Shown one piece after another: positions 1 to 4,565 of a DNA stretch of 6,574 nucleotides. Under the pieces are notes generated by a model. That model searched no databases. It was not told the DNA's origin and worked only from the letters and a program-made list of their open reading frames with translations. Source of the stretch: an uncultured Bacteroidales bacterium. GTDB taxonomy: Bacteria; Bacteroidota; Bacteroidia; Bacteroidales; Lentimicrobiaceae. A program made the translations under genes and the position numbers. The first letter of the stretch is position 1. Each line of letters starts with the position of its first letter. The DNA lies in assembly GCA_937864935.1 (NCBI GenBank), contig CALMDN010000174.1, positions 1 to 6,574 of the forward strand, given 5' to 3'.

Positions 1-35
1 GATAAGAAACGAAATCTGAATTTGAAGCAAAATCT

Positions 36-66
36 GCCCTGTGCTCTGTGCCCTGTGCTCCAGGCT
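36..66. repeat. Short tandem 7-bp repeat array (CTGTGCY)
   Basis: Three consecutive heptamers CTGTGCT, CTGTGCC and CTGTGCT occupy 39-59, followed by a degenerate unit CCAGGCT (60-66). Seen another way, GCCCTGTGCTC occurs at 36-46 and again at 50-60, a 14-bp period. The array lies upstream of the deoxyhypusine synthase-like gene. I see no coding role, although a Met codon at 22 opens a frame through it into that gene. Confidence 0.6.
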
Positions 67-109
67 AAAAGGGACGAGGGATGGTTGGGGCGAAGGACGA
101 ACTTCCATT

Positions 110-130
110 CTCCACGCTCCATGCTCCATG
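110..130. repeat. Short tandem 7-bp repeat array (CTCCAYG)
   Basis: Three consecutive heptamers CTCCACG, CTCCATG and CTCCATG lie just upstream of the promoter box of the deoxyhypusine synthase-like gene. The unit length equals that of the array at 36-66, but the sequence differs. The upstream flank, CTTCCATT at 102-109, looks like a further degenerate unit. The function is unknown. Such arrays can be dispersed genomic repeats or sites of slippage. Confidence 0.6.
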
Positions 131-140
131 TAAAATTTCC

Positions 141-148
141 TATCTTTG
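141..148 (+). promoter_or_regulatory. Candidate Bacteroidota -7 promoter element for the DHS-like gene
   Basis: TATCTTTG matches the Bacteroidota primary-sigma -7 consensus TAnnTTTG exactly. It ends 17 bases before the ATG at 166, so transcription would begin about 10 bases before the start codon. No TTTG-like -33 element is visible at the usual 19-21-base spacing; the CTCCAYG repeat array occupies that place. A short, A-rich leader without a Shine-Dalgarno sequence is normal in this phylum. Confidence 0.45.
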
Positions 149-165
149 CAAAAAAATCCATTTCC

Positions 166-1140
166 ATGAACAGAGGTCCTGTTTCTCAATTTATTGAACA
201 TCACTACAGACATTTCAATGCCGCTACCCTTATCGACGCTGCCAAAGGTTATGAAACCCATCTGGCCGAAGGCGGTAAAATGATGATTACCCTGGCCGGT
301 GCCATGAGTACTGCTGAGCTTGGTATTTCCCTGGCTGAGATGATCCGTCAGGATAAAGTACAGATCATCAGCTGTACCGGGGCCAACCTAGAGGAAGACA
401 TCATGAACCTGGTGGCCCACAGCCACTACAAAAGGGTTCCGAATTACCGCGACCTGACACCGCAGCAGGAATTTGAACTGCTGGAAAAAGGGCTGAACAG
501 GGTAACCGACACCTGTATTCCCGAAGAAGAAGCCTTCCGCAGGATACAGCACCACATCGAGAAAATCTGGAAAGATGCACAGGCAAAGGGTGAACGGTAT
601 TTTCCGCATGAATACATGTACAAGCTGCTGCTCAGCAAAGTGATGGAAAAGGATTATGAAATTGACCCGAAACATTCGTGGATGCTCGCCGCTGCCGAAA
701 AGAATCTCCCCATCATTGTTCCGGGCTGGGAAGACAGCACCATGGGCAACATTTTCGCATCTTACTGCATCAAAGGCGAACTGAACCCCTCTACCATGAA
801 GAGCGGCATCGAATACATGGTGTGGCTTTCGGAATGGTACAGGGCCAATTCATCGGGCAAGGGGGTCGGGTTCTTCCAGATTGGCGGAGGCATTGCCGGC
901 GACTTCCCGATCTGTGTGGTTCCGATGATGTATCAGGATCTCGAATGGCACGATGTTCCTTTCTGGTCGTATTTCTGCCAGATAAGCGATTCAACCACCT
1001 CTTACGGATCCTATTCCGGAGCAGTTCCGAACGAAAAGATTACCTGGGGTAAGCTCGACATCGACACTCCGAAGTTTATTGTTGAGAGCGATGCTACCAT
1101 CGTAGCCCCCCTGATTTTTGCCTGGCTGCTGGGCTGGTAA
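166..1140 (+). CDS. Deoxyhypusine synthase-like protein (NAD-dependent aminobutyltransferase family)
   Basis: The 324-residue protein belongs to the deoxyhypusine synthase (DHS) family, which uses NAD to move an aminobutyl group from one amine to another. Bacteria lack eIF5A, the eukaryotic substrate, so a polyamine such as homospermidine is a likelier product; this is inference. The catalytic Lys of DHS is present as K296 in the TWGK motif (codon 1051-1053), with E290 and W294 before it. Other family features are a LEED segment near residues 75-78, EDSTMGN at 189-195, an IGGG turn at 239-242 and an SDATIVAPL NAD-side segment at 308-316. The His pair that follows the GGG turn in eukaryotic DHS is replaced here by Asp-Phe, and the Asp that binds spermidine aligns with N195. 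I recall the same changes in other Bacteroidota homologues. The start at 166 was chosen because the extension to an upstream ATG at 22 only translates tandem repeats and the promoter box, and because the family begins at this GPVSQFIEHHYRHFN region. The gene converges with the agmatinase-like gene. Confidence 0.9.
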   Translation: MNRGPVSQFIEHHYRHFNAATLIDAAKGYETHLAEGGKMMITLAGAMSTAELGISLAEMIRQDKVQIISCTGANLEEDIMNLVAHSHYKRVPNYRDLTPQQEFELLEKGLNRVTDTCIPEEEAFRRIQHHIEKIWKDAQAKGERYFPHEYMYKLLLSKVMEKDYEIDPKHSWMLAAAEKNLPIIVPGWEDSTMGNIFASYCIKGELNPSTMKSGIEYMVWLSEWYRANSSGKGVGFFQIGGGIAGDFPICVVPMMYQDLEWHDVPFWSYFCQISDSTTSYGSYSGAVPNEKITWGKLDIDTPKFIVESDATIVAPLIFAWLLGW

Positions 1141-1243
1141 GAGCATAAATCGAAATTGTTTTCCTTCCCGACCGGAGCATACAAGGCGGGCTGGGTGCTG
1201 AGAGCCGGCTGTTCAATAAGTTCAATACACAAAGTAAGCCTTA

Positions 1244-1251
1244 TAACTTTG
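1244..1251 (+). promoter_or_regulatory. Possible -7 promoter element reading into the structured region
   Basis: TAACTTTG matches TAnnTTTG exactly and points toward the palindrome and RNA-like region downstream. No -33 element is evident and there is no gene to serve, so this may be a chance match in AT-rich sequence. Confidence 0.2.
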
Positions 1252-1313
1252 TCACATGAGTAGTGACGAACACAGGAAAATGTGCCCTGCGGATTTATGC
1301 CCTCATCCCCCCG

Positions 1314-1335
1314 CCCTTCTCCCCAGGGAGAAGGG
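1314..1335. repeat. REP-like palindrome
   Basis: CCCTTCTCCC (1314-1323) is followed after CA by its perfect reverse complement GGGAGAAGGG (1326-1335). The flank just before it reads CCCTCATCCCCCCG. This pattern of C-rich lead and CCCTTCTCCC hairpin resembles intergenic palindromic repeats found in many copies in various bacteria, as I recall. A strong RNA hairpin would form in either direction, so it could slow or end read-through between the convergent genes. No T-run follows, so I do not call a rho-independent terminator. Confidence 0.55.
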
Positions 1336-1400
1336 AGCTGGATGCTGATTTCAAATAAGTATTGCCTTATCTATGTGGCACCCAATTTAATGACAATACA

Positions 1401-1626
1401 CCGGGCTATTGCTAAGCAAAGCATTCTCGGATGAAAGTCCAGTGATCTGTACCATAAGACGCTACGCTGCTTAGCCTCCTGGCAAAACGTAAAGAAACGA
1501 AATCTCCGGACGGAGCTCCATCCAGAATCCACACCAGGTCGCTATTTCGACGGGCAGTATGCCTGACTGTGTCAGGAAGACAGGGCATGTCTCATGAGAA
1601 GTGACGGAATCTGCGGATGAAGCAGA
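1401..1626 (+). ncRNA. Candidate structured RNA, possibly the 5' fragment of a group II intron
   Basis: GCTAAGCA (1411-1418) is perfectly complementary to TGCTTAGC (1468-1475). The helix resumes below a small internal loop, where CCGGG (1401-1405) pairs with CCTGG (1478-1482) using one G-U pair. Inside the helix is GGA-TGAAAG-TCC (1429-1440). Smaller hairpins follow: GTCG/CGAC (1538-1551), CCTGAC-TGT-GTCAGG (1562-1576), GACA/TGTC (1579-1591) and TCTGC/GCAGA (1610-1626). The style, with GGATGAAAGTCC, CCTCCTGGCAAAACGTAAAG and GGAATCTGCGGATGAAGCAG, reminds me of the RNA domain that precedes reverse transcriptase genes in Bacteroidota group II introns. No reverse transcriptase and no domain V/VI is present, so if this is an intron it is a truncated remnant. 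It may equally be an unrelated RNA or a degenerate repeat. The ends given are those of the visible pairing, not of the element. Confidence 0.4.
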
Positions 1627-1707
1627 AAAAGTCTATGAATCCTTTACAATCAGTCACCACATCAAGCGACAAGGTAAAGAAATCTGTAATTTATTGAAAG
1701 TGCAGAA

Positions 1708-2577
1708 TTACTTGACTGTTCCGGCAAACCTGAAGGTCAGCAGCTGGGCAACCAGCTTGGCAGCCAGCAGATTCGGGGCCTTGTTGTACTTAATGGGACA
1801 CAACCCGGTTACATCAAAACCAACCAGATTTGACTTCTCATTCACCGTTTTCAGAATGTCGGTTACCTGATACCATCCCAGGCCGCCGGGTTCAGGGTTG
1901 GGCACGGCTGCCATCACTGAAGGCTCGAAAACATCAAGATCGATGGAGATATAAACATTCTTATCAAGCTTGTTCAGAAAATCATACATCCAGGTTTTGT
2001 TGCTGTCGAGGATATTATGGGCATAAAACACCCTTTCGGGGACGATGCGGTCGGCCTCTTCGGCACTCATGCTTCGGATACCCACCTGCAATACAGGTGC
2101 GAGCTCTGCGGCCCTGGCCATGACGCAACTATGATGAAAGGCAGAACCATTAAAAGTTAAACGCTGGTTGGCATGCGCCCCAAGCTGTAATACACAGAAA
2201 TCCTTCTCCTTGTAGTACTCGGCACAAGCCTTGATGGATCCTATACCAACGGAATGCTCTCCGCCGATGATTACCGGAAGTTTTTTCTTTTTGAGAAGCT
2301 GCATGGTGCGGGTTTCCACCTCTTTGACCATCTTTTCGTGCGACTTCCCTTCTTTGACTGCTTCAGCTGTATGTAATCCGATCTTTATGAGCTCAAAATC
2401 AGACTGTATGTCATACAGATGCATGGAAGCCGAGGCCTCAATCAGGGCTTCAGGCCCCTTGTCGGTTCCTTTGATCCAATTGGTGCCAGCTTCAAATGGC
2501 ACAGGAAGAATCACTGCCTTTGCATTTTCGATACGTGAATTTTGCTCAGGCAGTCCCCCGAATTGTTTAACTCTCAT
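1708..2577 (-). CDS. speB: Agmatinase-family (ureohydrolase) protein with a degraded active site
   Basis: The 289-residue protein has the full length and fold signatures of agmatinase, which hydrolyses agmatine to putrescine and urea with two Mn ions. Retained features are GGEH (H108), H135, SIDLD (D213, D215), NPEPGG (227-232) and the C-terminal LAAKL. Key residues are lost. The metal-binding DAHxD motif is GAHAN at 133-137, so the first Asp is Gly and the second is Asn. The Asp of the usual DxDxxDP motif is Glu (E218). The PGTGTPEPGG loop has lost its first part. The catalytic Glu of DVxE is Gly (G258). At least two of the six usual metal ligands plus the catalytic Glu are gone, yet the frame is open throughout. 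It is therefore probably a pseudoenzyme or a repurposed protein rather than a working agmatinase. The gene lies 108 bases after the arginine decarboxylase on the same strand, consistent with one operon. A weak promoter-like TAACTTTT lies on the minus strand at 2599-2592. No Shine-Dalgarno sequence is visible. Family assignment is firm; catalytic activity is doubtful. Confidence 0.85.
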   Translation of the reverse strand: MRVKQFGGLPEQNSRIENAKAVILPVPFEAGTNWIKGTDKGPEALIEASASMHLYDIQSDFELIKIGLHTAEAVKEGKSHEKMVKEVETRTMQLLKKKKLPVIIGGEHSVGIGSIKACAEYYKEKDFCVLQLGAHANQRLTFNGSAFHHSCVMARAAELAPVLQVGIRSMSAEEADRIVPERVFYAHNILDSNKTWMYDFLNKLDKNVYISIDLDVFEPSVMAAVPNPEPGGLGWYQVTDILKTVNEKSNLVGFDVTGLCPIKYNKAPNLLAAKLVAQLLTFRFAGTVK

Positions 2578-2615
2578 AGGTAAGGTTTTAGAAAAGTTAC
2601 TTCATAGCCCCGCTA

Positions 2616-2635
2616 AAAGAGAACCCCTCCTCTTT
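2616..2635. repeat. Small hairpin between the decarboxylase and agmatinase-like genes
   Basis: AAAGAG (2616-2621) pairs with CTCTTT (2630-2635) across an 8-base loop. A second inverted repeat, GCAGT (2642-2646) with ACTGC (2655-2659), lies beside it. Both sit in the 108-base spacer between the stop of the decarboxylase and the start of the agmatinase-like gene. Neither has a T-run on the minus strand, so they do not look like terminators. They could affect transcript processing or be chance. Confidence 0.3.
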
Positions 2636-2685
2636 GTGCAGGCAGTTTAAAAGGACTGCTAAATTAATAAAAACAGTAGCCAAAA

Positions 2686-4077
2686 TCAATAACCGAGTAT
2701 TCTCAGCATGGATTTGTGTGACTGTTCCTTGGCAAAAAGTTTGGTGGTATATTCGCCTTCTTCGTCCACATCGATAATGATGTGCTTGGGTGCAGGAATA
2801 AGGCAGTGCTGTATTCCACCATATCCCCCGATGGATTCCTGGTAGGCCCCGGTATGGAACAATCCGATATACAATGGATCGTCATTGTCGATTTTGGGCA
2901 GAAAGATCGCGTTGGAGTGTGCTTCCGCATTGTAATAGTCTTCACTGTCGCAGGTCAGCCCTCCCAGAAAGACGCGTTCGTACTCTGAGTCCCATTTGTT
3001 GATTCCGAGCAGAATAAACCGTTGGTTAAGCGCCCAGGTATCGGGCAGGGTTGTCATGAAGGATGAGTCAATCATGTCCCACAACTCCCGGTCGTTCTGC
3101 TGCTTCTGGTCGATGATGGAATAGAGGGTGGCACCGCTTTCGCCCACGGTGTAAGAACCGAATTCAGTAAAAATATCCGGTTCAGGGGTATTGTTGCGGT
3201 CGCAGATCATTTTGATCTGTGCGATGATTTCCTCGGCCATATACTCATAGTCATAGTCGAAGGAGAGAGAGTTCTTGATCGGGAATCCGCCGCCGATATT
3301 CAGTGAATCAAGTTCCGGGCAGATCTGCTTCAGCTGACAATATAAGTTAACACACTTCGACAACTCATTCCAGTAATAAGCAGAATCCTTGATACCCGTA
3401 TTGATGAAGAAGTGCAGCATTTTCAGCTGAAACTTGGGATTGTTCTTGATTTTTTCTTCATAGTAGGGTATAATGTCGTTGTAACGGATACCCAGCCTGG
3501 AAGTATAAAATTCAAATTTCGGCTCTTCCTCTGAGGCAATGCGGATACCGATCTTGCATTTACGGGTGATGTTCCGGTCGAGCTGGTCGAGTTCAAACTT
3601 GTTGTCAATGATCGGGATGGTGTTTTCAAATCCCTCATTGATCAGGTTACTGATATTCTCTATGTATTGCGGTCGCTTGAATCCGTTGCAGATAATGTAG
3701 TTGTTGAGGTTGATCAGCCCTTGTTCGCGCAACGACTCCAGAATAAAAATATCGAAAGCCGATGAAGTTTCCAGATGCACGTCATTTTTCAACACTTCTT
3801 CGAGTACAAATGAAAAATGCGAGCTCTTTGTGCAGTAACAATAGTTGTAGTTGCCACGATAATCGGCCTTTGCCATGGCTACATTGAACATCTTCTTGGC
3901 TTTCTGTATCTGATGACTGATCTTCGGCAGATAGGTAATTTTTAACGGAGTACCGTACTGCTTGATTATATCCATCAATGGGATATTGTGAAAATAGAGT
4001 TCATTATCTTCCACCCTGAATTCATCCTGGGGAAAGTCGAAAGTCTGCTCGATCAGATCAATGTACTTGTTTTTCAT
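2686..4077 (-). CDS. speA: Arginine decarboxylase, PLP-dependent fold type III (short Bacteroidota form)
   Basis: The 463-residue protein belongs to the fold-III (alanine racemase-like) PLP decarboxylases and is expected to convert L-arginine to agmatine and CO2 in the cytoplasm. K84 in CYCTKSSH is the likely PLP Schiff-base Lys. HLETSSAFD (101-109), SRLGIR (193-198), the LNIGGGFP phosphate loop (259-266) and GGLTCDSEDYY (372-382, with C376 and D377 of the conserved Cys-Asp pair) are all in order. GAYQE (410-414) is a hallmark shared with biosynthetic SpeA. The protein is much shorter than E. coli SpeA (about 660 residues) but matches the compact form I know from Bacteroidota, so it is complete. 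Two usual PLP contacts differ: the His of the HxGS motif is F224, and the Arg of the ExGR motif is S308. Arginine specificity is inferred from GAYQE and the agmatinase-family neighbour; ornithine or another amino acid cannot be excluded. The start at 4077 follows an A-rich leader with a promoter box 34 bases upstream. It probably heads an operon with the agmatinase-like gene. Confidence 0.9.
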   Translation of the reverse strand: MKNKYIDLIEQTFDFPQDEFRVEDNELYFHNIPLMDIIKQYGTPLKITYLPKISHQIQKAKKMFNVAMAKADYRGNYNYCYCTKSSHFSFVLEEVLKNDVHLETSSAFDIFILESLREQGLINLNNYIICNGFKRPQYIENISNLINEGFENTIPIIDNKFELDQLDRNITRKCKIGIRIASEEEPKFEFYTSRLGIRYNDIIPYYEEKIKNNPKFQLKMLHFFINTGIKDSAYYWNELSKCVNLYCQLKQICPELDSLNIGGGFPIKNSLSFDYDYEYMAEEIIAQIKMICDRNNTPEPDIFTEFGSYTVGESGATLYSIIDQKQQNDRELWDMIDSSFMTTLPDTWALNQRFILLGINKWDSEYERVFLGGLTCDSEDYYNAEAHSNAIFLPKIDNDDPLYIGLFHTGAYQESIGGYGGIQHCLIPAPKHIIIDVDEEGEYTTKLFAKEQSHKSMLRILGY

Positions 4078-4110
4078 GTCAGAAACAACGGTTTTTTTTT
4101 AAAAAGCACA

Positions 4111-4118
4111 CAAAGATA
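4111..4118 (-). promoter_or_regulatory. Candidate proximal -7 promoter element of the arginine decarboxylase
   Basis: Read on the minus strand, this is TATCTTTG, an exact TAnnTTTG match identical to the box before the DHS-like gene. Transcription would start near 4104, giving a leader of roughly 27 bases that includes a run of nine A residues before the ATG. No clear TTTG -33 element is seen at the usual spacing. Confidence 0.45.
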
Positions 4119-4177
4119 ACAACTATTGTACCTGCCCCTGAAGCATTTAATAAATTATTTCCGGATTAACTGAAAAG

Positions 4178-4205
4178 TAGTTCAACAATGAATCCGGTTG
4201 AACTA
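4178..4205. repeat. Inverted repeat upstream of the arginine decarboxylase
   Basis: TAGTTCAAC (4178-4186) and GTTGAACTA (4197-4205) are perfect reverse complements separated by 10 bases. It lies about 60 bases upstream of the proximal promoter box of the decarboxylase and inside the leader of the distal one. It could be a protein-binding site, a leader hairpin, or a weak terminator for the permease transcript, since CTTTTC follows on the minus strand. The sequence alone does not decide between these. Confidence 0.45.
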
Positions 4206-4219
4206 TATCTGATATACGA

Positions 4220-4255
4220 TTATTTATAAAATACTCATTATGTGTTATTTATAAA
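4220..4255. repeat. 11-base direct repeat TTATTTATAAA
   Basis: TTATTTATAAA occurs at 4220-4230 and 4245-4255, a spacing of 25 bases start to start. Each copy contains the self-complementary core TTATAA or TTTATAAA. The repeats are next to the inverted repeat at 4178-4205. They may be paired binding sites or chance in AT-rich sequence. Confidence 0.35.
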
Positions 4256-4522
4256 TGCTGATTCGAAATTGCAGGTTCTTTTCGGCCTGATTTTATTCAT
4301 TCATCTTAGTCGGATCGAAAAATTTAATCACATCCGGTTAAGATAAAAAGTAAAAATATACACATGGACATAAAAAAGATCAACCCAATACTATGCACAA
4401 TGATACTGTAAAACCCAAATCAGGCTGAAATACTCCTTCATTAAACCAAGGGTGATGAAGAAAATTCAGCAAAGGTTCCGGCGTAAACCAGAAGAGACCT
4501 TCTTCATGGAAGTGAATATAAA

Positions 4523-4553
4523 CAAAGGTAATTGGTACCGGACAGATGGCAAT
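4523..4553 (-). promoter_or_regulatory. Candidate distal promoter with -33 and -7 elements
   Basis: On the minus strand, ATTG (4553-4550, three of four bases of the -33 TTTG) is followed after exactly 19 bases by TACCTTTG (4530-4523), an exact TAnnTTTG match. This is the best two-part promoter in the window. It lies just after the stop codon of the permease and points toward the decarboxylase, with a transcription start expected near 4517. That would give the decarboxylase a leader of about 440 bases unless it serves an unseen small RNA. Confidence 0.5.
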
Positions 4554-4565
4554 GGAGCGTGAAAC

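Larger units (their letters stand above)
1141..1707. other. Intergenic region between convergent genes, with repeat and RNA-like structure
   Basis: No convincing protein gene lies in this 567-base gap. It contains, in order, a TAnnTTTG match on the plus strand (1244-1251), a REP-like perfect hairpin (1314-1335), and a stretch with long-range pairing that may be a structured RNA or intron remnant (1401-1626). I see no classic hairpin-plus-T-run terminator for either converging gene. Short open frames here, such as 30 codons from 1256 and 89 codons from 1601, look like chance. The second runs into the agmatinase-like gene in antisense. Confidence 0.6.
4078..4565. other. AT-rich intergenic region upstream of the arginine decarboxylase
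   Basis: This 488-base gap has no convincing gene. It lies between the stop of the ABC permease and the start of the decarboxylase, both on the minus strand. It holds two candidate promoters (4111-4118 and 4523-4553), a 9-bp-stem inverted repeat (4178-4205), a small palindrome (TATATC-T-GATATA, 4204-4216), an 11-base direct repeat (TTATTTATAAA at 4220-4230 and 4245-4255) and a CTTCAT/ATGAAG inverted repeat (4436-4460). Only very short frames occur on the minus strand, of 13 codons from 4507 and 15 codons from 4371. Confidence 0.6.

Noticed and set aside
22..165. N-terminal extension of the DHS-like protein from the ATG at 22
   Set aside because: The 48 extra codons translate tandem repeats and a promoter box, and the family N-terminus begins at 166.
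388..1232. Minus-strand and frame-shifted open frames within and just past the DHS-like gene
   Set aside because: They are shadows of a strongly conserved coding region and match no family.
1256..1348. 30-codon plus-strand frame across the palindrome
   Set aside because: It is made mostly of the REP-like repeat and flanks, with no ribosome-binding context or recognisable protein.
1601..1870. 89-codon plus-strand frame overlapping the 3' end of the agmatinase-like gene
   Set aside because: The first part falls in the RNA-like region and the rest is antisense to a real gene. The protein has no recognisable motif.
2642..2659. GCAGT/ACTGC hairpin as terminator of the decarboxylase gene
   Set aside because: The stem is only 5 bp and no T-run follows on the minus strand.
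4324..4371. 15-codon minus-strand frame MSMCIFLLFILTGCD resembling a lipoprotein signal with a lipobox
   Set aside because: It stops one residue after the Cys and no mature protein follows. A hydrophobic run of this length is expected by chance in T-rich DNA. It could be a decayed lipoprotein start, but nothing else supports that.
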